64,000 nucleotides of DNA, from positions 36,261,874 to 36,325,873 of the forward strand of contig JAIOJX010000003.1 of the NCBI GenBank assembly GCA_022376925.1. The letters run 5' to 3'. Shown here one piece after another: positions 9,817 to 21,579 of this stretch. Position numbers and translations under genes: made by a program. This stretch comes from Tragulus kanchil. Taxonomy: Eukaryota; Chordata; Mammalia; Artiodactyla; Tragulidae. The notes under the pieces were generated by a model. That model worked only from the letters and a program-made list of their open reading frames with translations, had not been told where the DNA came from and did not search any database. Numbering within the stretch: position 1 is the stretch's first letter; every line of letters starts with the position of its first letter.

Positions 9817-11367
9817 AAAACAAAGCATTGAGTTTGTCATTTCTGCTAGTAAACTATCCGTCACATAAGGAAAAAATAGTTATGCAGCATTTCCATAATG
9901 ATTTTTTATGCTTTCAAACAATGTTTGGCCATTAACACAAATTGTGGTTAGGAAGACGAGCGATCAAAAACATCGCCATTGACAAATTTGGTCAAACACG
10001 TCAAAAGGATTCCGTCACCAAGAGATTTGCAACAAGCACCCACATCTCCTCCCCTTTTGTATAAAAGGAGCCTGAATTAACTCAATGGTTCTTTGAGACA
10101 CTAGTTGAAAATAGAATTGCATATAAGTGCATGCACAAATTTCTGCTTCATCTAAATCACATTCTACTTCATCTAAATTAGATTCCTCCATCTTTGATAA
10201 ACAATCCTGAGAATTCATTCCTACCTGCATCAGTTGGCTGTTAGCACAAATAAGTGAACGCATGTGCTAAGTCATTTCAGTCGTGTCCAATTCTTTGTGA
10301 CCCTATGTATCAGAGCCTGAGAGGCTCCTCTGTCCATGGGATTCTCCAGGTAAGAATACAGGAGTGGGTTGCCATGCCCTCCTCCAGGGGATCTTCCAGA
10401 CCCAGGAATCAAACTCCTACCTCTCCTACGTTGGCAGGCAGGTTCTTTGCCACTAGTACCACATGGGAATCCCATCTAAGTGAATAAAATCTTGCAATTC
10501 TTTGGAGTCATCTTTACAAAAGCCCCTGGGGCTCACATGAGTGGGGTCAGGATGGATTTGCAGCAGCGCTGATGGCTTGAAAACTGAGTAACCCAGCTCC
10601 TCTCACAGGTCTCCACCCAGTATCGGGACCTCTGCTTAGCCTCCTACATTAGTTAAAGTTGGCATTTCCAAGTAAGAGAGAACGGAAGGTTATAAAGTTG
10701 AAGCAAGCAACTTGGAGGCTAAATCTTTGAGTGTGCATTCCAACTGTGGCCAAGAGAGATTATTCTCTTAGCACTACTTTAGAAACTGACTGGTTTTCAG
10801 CAGTGTCTTGAGCTGAGAGCTAACAACTTTAAGTGGGATGGGCTGGGGAATGGGAGGGAGGTTCAAGAGGGAGGGTGCATAGGTATATCTATGGCTGATG
10901 CATGTTGTTGTATGGCAGAAACCAACACAGTATTGTAAAGCAATCATCCTCCAATTAAAAATAAACCAAAACAAAGCATTGAGTTTGTCATTTCTGCTAG
11001 TAAACTATCCGTCACATAAGGAAAAAATAGTTATGCAGCATTTCCATAATGATTTTTTATGCTTTCAAACAATGTTTGGCCATTAACACAAATTGTGGTT
11101 AGGAAGACGAGCGATCAAAAACATCGCCATTGACAAATTTGGTCAAACACGTCAAAAGGATTCCGTCACCAAGAGATTTGCAACAAGCACCCACATCTCC
11201 TCCCCTTTTGTATAAAAGGAGCCTGAATTAACTCAGGTAAGATGGTTCTTTGAGACACTAGTCCGCCACCTTCTCAGTCTGCTGGCTTTCCAAGTACAGT
11301 CCTATTCCTTGCCCCAACAACCCGTCTCTCAGTTTCTTGGCCTGTCATGTGACCAGCAGTCCAAACT

Positions 11368-11505
11368 GGGCTTCTTAGCCAGTTCATTTGTGTCGGACTC
11401 TGTGTGACCCCATGGACTACAGCCCATCAGGCCCCTCTGTCCGTGCCGATTCTCCAGGCAAGAATACTGGAGTGAGTTGCCATGCCTTCATCCAGGGGGA
11501 TCTTC
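11368..11505 (-). mobile_element. Bov-A-type SINE fragment
   Basis: Antisense Bov-A body ('ttcatttgtgtcggactctg', 'ccccatggactacagccc', 'attctccaggcaagaatac') that stops at 'gggggatcttcc' before the tRNA-derived part and is followed by (TG/TA)n and about 20 T. Confidence 0.8.
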
Positions 11506-11550
11506 CTATATGTGTGTATGTATATATATATTTTTTTTTTTTTTTTTTGA
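11506..11550. repeat. Simple repeat: TG/TA run then poly-T
   Basis: 'tatgtgtgtatgtatatatat' runs into a run of about 18 T between two Bov-A fragments. The T run could be the reverse-strand A-tail of the fragment that follows. Confidence 0.85.
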
Positions 11551-11640
11551 GACCCTATGGACTGTAGCTTACTAGACTTCTCCATTCATGGAGGTTTCCA
11601 GGCAAAAGTACTGGCAGGGGTGCTATTTCCTTTCCACCAC
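11551..11640 (-). mobile_element. Second Bov-A-type SINE fragment, diverged
   Basis: 'gaccctatggactgtagc', 'gacttctccattcatgg' and 'tttccaggcaaaagtactgg' match the antisense Bov-A body at lower similarity than its neighbour. Confidence 0.65.
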
Positions 11641-12452
11641 AAGCTCAGACTCAGCACCAATGCAGTTACCATCTGTTGGCCTGGGTTGTCTGGCACCCAG
11701 TTCCTGGGAGAATCCAATCTCTTTTGGAGGAAATCTCCTACTGCGTGTAACTATAAGGATGAACCCCACGTCCCACACAGTAGCCACTGACCCAGTGTGT
11801 TCTCTTCCCACCCAGTTCACTCACACGGAGCAAGCCTGCCATTCAGCCTAAGCCAGTCAGACAAGTCAGCTATAAGCCCAGTTGCAGACCACTGCCTCAG
11901 AAGAGCAGCAGAAGAGGCAGCCTAGTGAACTCACGTGTCTTCCTGTATAGCCTCACTGTGGTCCTCATAGCAGAGCTCTTCACAGCACCTCGGCTCTTGC
12001 CTCTTTTCTAAGCCAGGTCCTCCTGACCCCTGTGGATATGTAAGCCGCAGACATCCTTCCACTGAATATCCTGCTGAGGTTAAATGAGGCAGGATCATCG
12101 TCCATGGTTTGCAATCAGGAATACCAACAGGATTCAGACACCATGTGGTTTGGGCTCTCACTATTGAGCTGCCTTTGGCCACAGCCTTTGTATCTACTGC
12201 CTTGGACTAGAGCCCTCCCATCATCATCCAGCTCCCTGAGGCCAGGTGGGCAGGGCCACAGGGCTGAAAACAGGGCACCTTGGGTCAGAGGAGTCACCTG
12301 GGGCCTCTGTATTCAGGAGGGAACCGGGAGCCATTGCCTGGACTCTCACGGACCCTAAGTCTAGAGTCTGGGAGAGACCGTGTCAGGTCTATATGCTGAG
12401 GGAATGGAGTCAGTGACAAGTAGGAGACAGAGACACATCAAGAGAGAGTAGA
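11641..12452. other. Unassigned GC-moderate sequence
   Basis: No recognised repeat. It is richer in GC than its surroundings. It has several 60-87 residue frames on both strands, none with recognisable domains or splice context. It could be an old retroelement, but nothing specific supports that. Confidence 0.4.
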
Positions 12453-12713
12453 GGGCTTCCCTGGTGGTCCAGTGGGTAAGGACACCGCCTTCCAGTGCAA
12501 GGGGTGCCGGTTCGATCCCCGGCCTGGGAAGATCCCACGTGCCGCCGAGCGACTGGACAATGTGTCCAATTACCGAGCTGGAGCTCTGGGGCACATGCGC
12601 CCGGAGCTAGTGCTCTGCAACAAGAGAGGTCGCTGTGATGGGAGGCCCACACAGGCCAAAGAACAAACATAAATAAAGCAAAGATCAACAGAAGTGGCCA
12701 CAAAAAAAAAAAA
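12453..12713 (+). mobile_element. Young CHR-type SINE, short form
   Basis: Head 'ggcttccctggtggtccagtg', B-box 'ggttcgatcccc', body 'gatcccacgtgccgccgagcg', and end 'agaagtggccac' with about 13 A. The internal palindrome is mutated here (CACATGCGCC). Target-site duplication is weak: 'aagagagagtagag' on the left versus 'aaagagaggag' on the right. Confidence 0.85.
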
Positions 12714-14975
12714 AAGTAAAGAGAGGAGACAGGATGGAGCAAGCCTTCTGAGGAAACAGGAGTGAAGGGGAGGGATGGGTCATGGAAAAGTAGTCCCCTT
12801 GCCTCTTCCCTAGCCCCACTTTTTAGACTGCAGACTGGTGTGTTTGTTCTGTAGAAGGAACTTAAAGGAGTTGTTGTAAACAGAGTTTATTTTCTCTGTG
12901 AGCTAACAAAGGAGGTAATTTGCTGATGGTGAGTGTAGGGAGTTCAAGGGAGGATTTGAAGAGAGGGAGGAAGACTATGAAAAACCACAGAAAGAAAGGG
13001 AGAGGGGAGCCACCTGGGAACTGGCCAAAGGAAGCTGAGCTGCAGTGAGCAACTGTTTCTATTTGCATTTGCTAATAGCAATTACCCGCTTCACAGACAT
13101 GCTTCCAACAAGGATGCAGACAAGGGAAAACACAAGCTTTCTCTAATAAAAGTTTTTCAGCACAAAACCTGAAACTTGGCAAAATCGAGCATATTCCCAA
13201 AACAGAAGGCCTTGAACCTAGTTTCTCGGTTTTGCTATTTTGCAACTTGGGGACTTTTCTGACTGACCTCTTTTGCTGGCCCAGAAGGCAAAAATTATCG
13301 GACTGAAAAAGAAAGTTTGAAACAAGAGAATTTTTTTTTTCTTAAGGAATCTGGATTGTGTCTGATTCAACTCTTTTTGAGATTATGAAATGGGTCCACT
13401 TTGTTCCCAAAAGTAAAAAAGAAAATTTAGGCAAAAGACTTTTAGGGTCTTTACAGAAATAGTATACAGTTGTGTTATTCCCATGGACAAATGTATACAA
13501 ATGCTCTTTATTGTAACTGGTGAAAAATGTAACTAGTAAAACCATTCTCGCCTAAATTCAAACAGACAATGAAAAGCTAAGTTTTAAAGTTTTTGAAAAA
13601 TAACAAGAGTTCAGGTGTAGTTATGTTTGAGGATTCAGTTCGCTGAATGAAAACTCAAAATTCCCTGCGTGCTGGTTCTGGTAAGCAGCTGAGCTGATAT
13701 CCAAATTGTAGGCTTCATGGTAGATTGCTGGTTAGTTTCATAAATGAAGTGCTTCCGACATGTCATAAGAAAATGAACGACTGCTCTGCATTGGTTGGCA
13801 CGGCCTAAAAGACCACAGTTTCTGGATAAAATTCAACATGCAGTTTTAGCTTTTGTCCCTTTTTGAATAAAAAGAGTTGGCTGAAAAACTACCTATTTAA
13901 ATTATTGAAAGCCAGTGATTACAAATCAGCATCCTGGCTGATAATGCAAGAGGCAGCAGAAACGGTGTAGGGTATGAAAGCTTGGATGGCGTTCCAGAAG
14001 TAGGTTTCCCTTAAACTGAGTGGCGCAGACAAAAGCAGTTTGTTCCTCAAAGAATGGCTATTCTTAAACCATCACATTCACCGACTGGAGGCTGCACAGA
14101 TGTGGGTTAATGGACTTAACACTTCAGAGGTTGAGTTTTTCAAACTGTAGCAAAGATAACACAAAATCGAGGTGAGAATTCATCTGGATTCTTTTTTGTT
14201 CTTTTCAAAGAGAAAAGCAAAGCATTCTTCAAGGACAACTCCCAGCACACAGGTTTTTATGTGAGACACGGTAAAGAAACAAAAAGATTCTCCTTTTGAA
14301 AGAGAATACGATTCCAAATAGCCACTAGGGGACAGTCAAAACATTGAGTAAAGTAACAAGGCAAGTCCCAGGATCAGAACCTTACAAGGAAAGCTGTTTT
14401 GCTGGATTGTAAAAGCGTTTAATTGTTTAGTGGGAAAGGGGAGTGCCGTGGGGGAAACAAAGTATCTTCTTTTTTGCATTAAGGGGATAGTAACCGGAGA
14501 CAGAAATAAACCCATCACACAAGCCTGCAAGGATCTTCACTTGCACCCATTTCCATGGCAATGGGATGGCAGTTTCCAGTCTGCCCTGTGCCTTAAGGGA
14601 CAACAGTTGTAGGGCAGTGAGTCGGCATCTAGGATGTAATGAGGTCAGTCCCTCAGTCCCCTCTGATGTGACACTGCTTCCCAGACAGCAAAGGATCGAG
14701 GATAACGCACCAAAACACAGACTGCTGGCATCGGCTTTGCGGAACCTTCATAGGTGGCTGTACGGGTGGATCCTTTGCAGTCTACATCTGTGTTTTTAAT
14801 GTAAGCGACGTCGTTTCAGATTCCAAAGTCACTTTACAAAAACATCCCCATAGCTCCATGTAACCCACGCTATTTGTGGGAGGTGAGGAGAAAATGACTC
14901 ACAAAATTGCTAAGATGCCTGTGAAAAGCAGGTAAATTGGTGACAAACCCTGAAGCATACAGTTCTTTTTTAATA
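12714..14975. other. 2.2 kb of unique sequence, no gene or repeat recognised
   Basis: This is the longest stretch in the window without a recognisable mobile element or a duplication. Frames are under 80 residues and lack protein-like composition. Absence of repeats over 2 kb in otherwise repeat-dense DNA could mean old single-copy sequence and is where a conserved regulatory element would be sought. Confidence 0.5.
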
Positions 14976-15189
14976 AATTAAAAAAAATATTTATTTATTT
15001 ACTTGGCTGTGTCAGGTCTTAGTAGCAGCATGTGGGATCTTTCTTTGCGGCACCGGGAATCTCTCGTAGCCGCACATGGGCTTAGTTGCTCCGAGGCATC
15101 TGGGATCTTAGTTCCCAGACCAGGGATCAAACCCATGTCCTATGCATTGCAAGGCAGATGCCTAACCACTGGGTCACCAGGGAAATCCC
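14976..15189 (-). mobile_element. CHR-type SINE, older form
   Basis: Starts with the A/T-rich tail on the reverse strand ('atatttatttatttac'), then 'ggctgtgtcaggtcttag', 'gcatgtgggatctttc', 'cacatgggcttagttgc' and the antisense tRNA head 'gaccagggatcaaaccc' to 'ggtcaccagggaaatcccc'. Confidence 0.85.
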
Positions 15190-15213
15190 CAAGCACAGAG
15201 TTCTTTTTCTTTT

Positions 15214-15935
15214 TTTAATTTATTTGTTTTTAATTGGAGGATAATTGCTTTACAATATTGTGCTGCTTTCTGCCATATATCACCATGAGTCAGTCATAGG
15301 TACGCACATGTCCCCTCCCTCCCACATCCCACCCCATCCTTCCCCTCTAGGTTGCCACAGAGCACCAGGTTTGAGCTCCCTGATATCTGTTTTACACATG
15401 ATAATGTACATACTTCCATGCTATTCTCTCCGTTTGCCCCACTCTCTCCTTCCCTGCTGTGGACACACGTCTGTTCTCTAGATCTGCACCTCAGCTGTTG
15501 TTGTTCAGCCGCTGAGTTCTGTCTGACTCTTTGTGACCCCATGGACTGCAGCACGCCAGGCTTCCCTGTCCTTCACCATCTCCGGCGTTTGCTCAAACTC
15601 GTGTCGACTGAGTCGGTGATGACAATCAATCATCTCATCCTCTGCCATTCCCTTCTCTTCTTGCCTTCAGTCTTCGCCAGCATCAGGGTCTTTTCCAATA
15701 AGTGAGCTCTTCACATCGGGTAGCCAGGGTACTGGAGCTTCAGCTCCAGCATTATCCGTCCTTCCAATGAATGTTCAAGGTTGAAATCCTTCTTGCTGCC
15801 CTACAAATAGGTTCATCGGTACCATTTTTCTAAATTCCTTATATAAGCATTAATATCGGATGTGTCTTTTTCTCTTTCTGAATTACTTCACTCTGTATAA
15901 CAGGCTCTAGGTTCATCCACCTCACTGAATCAGCT
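15214..15935 (-). mobile_element. L1 3' UTR, antisense, interrupted by BovB
   Basis: 15214-15492 reads as the antisense L1 end ('aattggaggataattgc', 'ctgccatatatcaccatg', 'tgtcccctccctccc', 'ctctaggttgccacagag') and resumes at about 15797-15935 with 'caaataggttcatcggtacc' and 'gtataacaggctctaggttc'. The two parts are consecutive in the L1 consensus, so the 300 bases between them are a later insertion. Confidence 0.85.
15493..15796 (-). mobile_element. BovB LINE (RTE clade) 3' fragment, nested in L1
   Basis: 'gttgttgttcagccgctgag', 'ccccatggactgcagcac', 'gagtcggtgatgacaatc', 'cagcatcagggtcttttcc' and 'ggagcttcagctccagc' follow the antisense BovB order without a tRNA-derived part. It sits inside the L1 and is therefore younger than it. 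Confidence 0.85.
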
Positions 15936-16137
15936 TTTATAATTTAAAAATCTTTCTAAGAGGAGAATTGGGTTAGGAGTGAGAAGGACATGAACAGGAA
16001 TTCATTCTAAGCATTATTCAGACTCCTAGACCTTATAGCTAAAAAGTATCCTTAGCATAGACTACTTTCCATTGTTTCCAGTTTCTAATTTTTCTCTTAA
16101 ACAATTTTAAATTAAAACAAAATCTTTATACCATGAT
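15936..16137. other. Short unique stretch
   Basis: Nothing recognised between the L1 and a BovB/Bov-A tail. Confidence 0.4.
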
Positions 16138-16232
16138 ATGGACATGAGTTTGAGCGGGCTCCAGGAGATGGTGAAGATGTGTCCATGGGGTCACAAAGAG
16201 TCCAACACAACTAAGCAACTGAACTGAACAAA
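16138..16232 (+). mobile_element. BovB/Bov-A 3' tail, sense
   Basis: 'ggacatgagtttgagcggg', 'tccaggagatggtgaag', 'ccatggggtcacaaagagtc' and 'caacacaactaagcaactg' are the 3' end shared by BovB and Bov-A. Confidence 0.75.
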
Positions 16233-16284
16233 ACTGATACTGTGAGATTATGCACAAAAGGCCTTTTCCCAATCAGTGACTGTT

Positions 16285-18440
16285 CAACTGACTGGAACTG
16301 GGGCTATAAATGTTAAAAGTTACTATAGAATCTTTAGGGATTCTAGGCATCTAGGCAAGAATGTAATGAATAAGGACAGAATACACTTGATTTCCTCAAG
16401 CACAGGTCAGCCAGCAGGTGTTGGGATTTCCCTGGACGGCACCCTGCCTCCTTGCAGGAAAAGGTTTCAGGCCCTGGAAGCTGGGCTAGTGGGAAATAAC
16501 CACATTCTTGTTCCTGCAGAGTGCGGTGACTAATCCTAATGTGCTGACAGTGAAAAGTAGTAAGTGTGATACTTAGGTCCAAGAGAGTCTTTCTTACCAT
16601 CTGTCTAAAACATAGCTGCAGTATATTGAGCATATTTACTTATATTTTTGCTGGGAAATATGTATTTTCTAGATGAATACATAAAAAAACCACATCATTT
16701 GGTCTAAAAGAAACCATTTTACAAAGCGTCTTCTGAGTTTGCCTTATTCTAAACTCCTCTCTAATAATTTACATGAAAAAAAAAAATCTATGTGACTTTG
16801 GGTTTGCCTTTCCTGTTCCTCTACAGAGCAGGTGTGCAAGGGAGCAGTAGAATCAGGCAGGCTTCCCGGGTGGCTCAGTGGTAAAAGAATCTGCTTGCAA
16901 TGCAAGAGCCAGAAGAGACACAGGTTCAGTCCCTCAGTTGGGAAGATCCCTTGGAGGAGGAAATGGCAACCCACTCCAGTAGTCTTGCTTGGAGAATCCC
17001 ATGGACAGAGGAGCTTGGTGAGCTACAGGCCATGGGGTCACAAAGAATCAGACACAACTGAAGTGATTTAGCACGCAGACAGTAGAATCAGGCAAGCCTT
17101 AAATATTTGGCCAGTTGGAATCACTAGAGTCATTCTGCTTACTCTAAGAGGCAGGGAAATTTGGAGTAGTAATTCTTAAATTCCTGAGGAACCCTTCATA
17201 AGCTTTTGGTTCTGAGCACCAAAAGCATATCTGGTTACTATCTGGTTACTACCGCAGGCAAAGAACATAGCCTACCGTATATAAATTTCAGGGTAGATTG
17301 TAAACTACCCAGTCACATGTTAAGGTAAAAGTTCAGATGCTAAAGTGCCTGCAAGTTTGCAACTGACTGGAACTGGGGCTATAAATGTTAAAAGTTACTA
17401 TAGAATCTTTAGGGATTCTAGGCATCTAGGCAAGAATGTAATGAATAAGGACAGAATACACTTGATTTCCTCAAGCACAGGTCAGCCAGCAGGTGTTGGG
17501 ATTTCCCTGGACGGCACCCTGCCTCCTTGCAGGAAAAGGTTTCAGGCCCTGGAAGCTGGGCTAGTGGGAAATAACCACATTCTTGTTCCTGCAGAGTGCG
17601 GTGACTAATCCTAATGTGCTGACAGTGAAAAGTAGTAAGTGTGATACTTAGGTCCAAGAGAGTCTTTCTTACCATCTGTCTAAAACATAGCTGCAGTATA
17701 TTGAGCATATTTACTTATATTTTTGCTGGGAAATATGTATTTTCTAGATGAATACATAAAAAAACCACATCATTTGGTCTAAAAGAAACCATTTTACAAA
17801 GCGTCTTCTGAGTTTGCCTTATTCTAAACTCCTCTCTAATAATTTACATGAAAAAAAAAAAATCTATGTGACTTTGGGTTTGCCTTTCCTGTTCCTCTAC
17901 AGAGCAGGTGTGCAAGGGAGCAGTAGAATCAGGCAGGCTTCCCGGGTGGCTCAGTGGTAAAAGAATCTGCTTGCAATGCAAGAGCCAGAAGAGACACAGG
18001 TTCAGTCCCTCAGTTGGGAAGATCCCTTGGAGGAGGAAATGGCAACCCACTCCAGTAGTCTTGCTTGGAGAATCCCATGGACAGAGGAGCTTGGTGAGCT
18101 ACAGGCCATGGGGTCACAAAGAATCAGACACAACTGAAGTGATTTAGCACGCAGACAGTAGAATCAGGCAAGCCTTAAATATTTGGCCAGTTGGAATCAC
18201 TAGAGTCATTCTGCTTACTCTAAGAGGCAGGGAAATTTGGAGTAGTAATTCTTAAATTCCTGAGGAACCCTTCATAAGCTTTTGGTTCTGAGCACCAAAA
18301 GCATATCTGGTTACTATCTGGTTACTACCGCAGGCAAAGAACATAGCCTACCGTATATAAATTTCAGGGTAGATTGTAAACTACCCAGTCACATGTTAAG
18401 GTAAAAGTTCAGATGCTAAAGTGCCTGCAAGTTTGCAACT
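16285..18440. repeat. Tandem direct duplication 4 (unit about 1.08 kb)
   Basis: The left copy is 16285-17364 and the right copy 17360-18440, sharing CAACT at the junction. They are nearly identical over the whole unit, including a complete Bov-tA insertion with its target-site duplications. The 96-residue minus-strand frame ending near 16343 recurs exactly at 17418 for this reason and is not a gene family. Confidence 0.92.
16860..17079 (+). mobile_element. Full-length Bov-tA SINE with 15-bp target-site duplication (second copy 17936-18155)
   Basis: tRNA-Glu head 'gcttcccgggtggctcagtg', B-box 'aggttcagtccc', Bov-A body 'ggaaatggcaacccactcc' and 3' end 'tcagacacaactgaag'. The 15 bases 'cagtagaatcaggca' occur at 16845-16859 and again at 17080-17094, a perfect target-site duplication from L1- or BovB-type retrotransposition. 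In the duplicated block the same repeats are at 17921-17935 and 18156-18170. Confidence 0.95.
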
Positions 18441-18545
18441 TGGGGCACCCAGTTAAAACAAGCAAAGAGATAGATTCTAGAGAGTCCTCTCTGTAGCTTC
18501 TCTCGGTTCACCAGGAGAGAGAGGTACCCGTGCTGTTTCTACCTG

Positions 18546-20830
18546 CGTCTTTCGGATGGATCCCACAGTGCATCTCACAGTTACTGTAACGCTGGGCGGT
18601 GTCTCGGGCACCGCTCCTTTATCCCGGATTGTCTTGTGCGTTTGTAATTCAGTGAATGTTGACCCAATGAATGAGATTGAAAAGACTGAAGATAAACAAG
18701 GGATGTGACTTACCCAACACACTTCCTTGGGCACTCTGCTTCTAATACAATTTAATCCTCCATCTAGAGGCAAGACCCAGGGCTTCCACGGGTGGGTTCC
18801 ACCTGGCTCACAGGGATTGGTGCTGCCTCAGGCTGTGGTGTCTAGATGCACGAGTTCTTCAACCCCTGCACGAAGGATAGTCAACTCCCAGGTTCCTGAG
18901 CTGTTGGGCCGTATTAACTGATACTCTTCCATAGAACGTATGGACTAGGTCCTGTCTAGCACAGGATCTCTCATATTGGAGGTATGCTCTACAAAAGGAA
19001 GGAAGGATTATATGGAATGACATAAAGCTAATAGATTCTTGAATCTAGACAGAACTTTCAAAGTCACATCTGCCCAACTGTTAGTGCAGACTGCTTGTTG
19101 TTCTCCTCGGAAGCCCTTCCAGTCTCTTCCATGTTCACACTTACTACCATTGGAATGGGCCATATATAACTCGCATGATGACAGGTTCATAAAGTTGGAT
19201 GCTTTAGGAAAAAGCTGGACTCTTCGATCTTTTATCTGGTTTATACCTCTATTTGTAGCTATGTTTATACTTACCCTCTCCAGGCTCTGCTTTTCTTCAC
19301 AAACCTCCTGCGGGCTATGGTGTCTGTGAAACGGCTTGCTCTTCCTATTTAATATGTACTCCACCCAGAAGCCGAGAGCACTCCTGTATTAGGAGTAAAT
19401 GCGGACAGATGCAGGGATAATCTGATGTTACAAAAAGTAAAGAAAAAAAAAGTCACTAAACCGGGTGCCAAAACAAACACTCAAATAAAATTCTCCCTGG
19501 TTTTCACAGATTGGAGGAAAATGTTGAAGCTTAATGGGATCCATTGTTGAACAAAATTCTTTATGGTCGTAAAAACTGTGTGGAAGACTTCCCTGGTGGT
19601 CCAGTAGTTAAGAATCCACCTGCCAGTGCAGGAGACATGGGTTTGATCCCTGTCTGGATTCCACATACGGGCAACTAAGCGTTCACCTCGTCTTTCGGAT
19701 GGATCCCACAGTGCATCTCACAGTTACTGTAACGCTGGGCGGTGTCTCGGGCACCGCTCCTTTATCCCGGATTGTCTTGTGCGTTTGTAATTCAGTGAAT
19801 GTTGACCCAATGAATGAGATTGAAAAGACTGAAGATAAACAAGGGATGTGACTTACCCAACACACTTCCTTGGGCACTCTGCTTCTAATACAATTTAATC
19901 CTCCATCTAGAGGCAAGACCCAGGGCTTCCACGGGTGGGTTCCACCTGGCTCACAGGGATTGGTGCTGCCTCAGGCTGTGGTGTCTAGATGCACGAGTTC
20001 TTCAACCCCTGCACGAAGGATAGTCAACTCCCAGGTTCCTGAGCTGTTGGGCCGTATTAACTGATACTCTTCCATAGAACGTATGGACTAGGTCCTGTCT
20101 AGCACAGGATCTCTCATATTGGAGGTATGCTCTACAAAAGGAAGGAAGGATTATATGGAATGACATAAAGCTAATAGATTCTTGAATCTAGACAGAACTT
20201 TCAAAGTCACATCTGCCCAACTGTTAGTGCAGACTGCTTGTTGTTCTCCTCGGAAGCCCTTCCAGTCTCTTCCATGTTCACACTTACTACCATTGGAATG
20301 GGCCATATATAACTCGCATGATGACAGGTTCATAAAGTTGGATGCTTTGGGAAAAAAGCTGGACTCTTCGATCTTTTATCTGGTTTATACCTCTATTTGT
20401 AGCTATGTTTATACTTACCCTCTCCAGGCTCTGCTTTTCTTCACAAACCTCCTGCGGGCTATGGTGTCTGTGAAACGGCTTGCTCTTCCTATTTAATATG
20501 TACTCCACCCAGAAGCCGAGAGCACTCCTGTATTAGGAGTAAATGCGGACAGATGCAGGGATAATCTGATGTTACAAAAAGTAAAGAAAAAAAAAGTCAC
20601 TAAACCGGGTGCCAAAACAAACACTCAAATAAAATTCTCCCTGGTTTTCACAGATTGGAGGAAAATGTTGAAGCTTAATGGGATCCATTGTTGAACAAAA
20701 TTCTTTATGGTCGTAAAAACTGTGTGGAAGACTTCCCTGGTGGTCCAGTAGTTAAGAATCCACCTGCCAGTGCAGGAGACATGGGTTTGATCCCCTGTCT
20801 GGAAAGATTCCACATACGGGGCAACTAAGC
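18546..20830. repeat. Tandem direct duplication 5 (unit about 1.14 kb)
   Basis: The left copy is 18546-19680 and the right copy 19689-20830, with eight unexplained bases at the junction. Near its end the left copy is degraded: 'gatccctgtctggattcc' at 19646 against 'gatcccctgtctggaaagattcc' at 20790, and one G fewer in 'cgggcaac'. The unit is unrecognised sequence plus the start of a CHR SINE. Confidence 0.92.
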
Positions 20831-21005
20831 CTGTATGTTGCAACCACTGAAATCCACACACCTAGAGCTCCTGCTCTGCAATGAGAGAAGCCACTGCAAT
20901 GAGACACCTGTACATCTAGAAAGTGGCCTCCCTCCCTGCAAGTAGAGAAAAGTCTGTGTGCAATAACAAAGACCCAGTGCAGCCAAAATAATCCAAGGAG
21001 ATAAA
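20729..21005 (+). mobile_element. CHR-type SINE, older form (copies 21820-22095; truncated 19586-19680)
   Basis: Head 'agacttccctggtggtccag', 'gcaggagacatgggtttgatcc', then the long CHR body 'gcaactaagcctgtatg', 'tctgcaatgagagaagcc' and 'caataacaaagacccagtgcagcc', ending A-rich. Only the head is present in the first block copy because the block ends there. Confidence 0.85.
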
Positions 21006-21481
21006 AAAATACATGTGAAGGTGCTTATATGATTTCCCCTCAGGATATAAGGGAAATTTTCCCTTTCTTCTTTCTCTCTTTCATTTGGTCATTCGCTCTT
21101 TCATAATCACACATGTACGCAGATAAAAACAAAGGAGATTTTCATCCTTTGAAAACATGAAAATGAGAAAAATGAGAAAGGGTCAAACATCCGGCAAAAG
21201 TGACGAACTGTGACTGAACTGTCTTCAGTGGCCACTAAAATATTGATCACTGTTTCGCCATGATAAAAAATGTACTATATTGGCAGAGTCACAATTCCGG
21301 TATATCAATCACATATCTTTTAACCTTTAATAGACTTTCATATAGCATATTTAACTTCATTTCTACAACTTTGTGTGTCAAAGTGTAATGGTTTCCCAAG
21401 AGAAAGAATCTTTGAGGACTCTGTATGCACCCGTTGAGGCTGCCATATTGTTCCTTAGCTTTTAGTTAGAGTTATTTGTGG

Positions 21482-21579
21482 TCAGGGAGGCCTGGCGTGC
21501 TGCAGTCCATGAGGTCACAGATTCAGACACGACTGGACAAATGAACACACACACTCACACACACACAAACTCACTCACA
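21482..21579 (+). mobile_element. Bov-A/BovB 3' tail with (AC)n extension (copy 22571-22668)
   Basis: 'gaggcctggcgtgctgcag', 'ccatgaggtcacagattcag' and 'acacgactggacaaatg' followed by a degenerate CA/TC run. Fragment only. Confidence 0.75.

Larger units (their letters stand above)
8950..11262. repeat. Tandem direct duplication 3 (unit about 1.15 kb)
   Basis: The left copy is 8950-10105 and the right copy 10101-11262, sharing CTAGT at the junction. Near the end the left copy lacks six bases (GGTAAG, present at 11236-11241). The unit contains a Bov-tA SINE and an L1 3' end, both duplicated with it, so the repeat boundary does not follow any element boundary. Confidence 0.92.

Noticed and set aside
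16860..16935. tRNA-Glu genes at the start of many SINEs
   Set aside because: They have B-box-like motifs but are attached to SINE bodies, carry mutations in the tRNA fold, and are flanked by target-site duplications. They are SINE heads, not tRNA genes.
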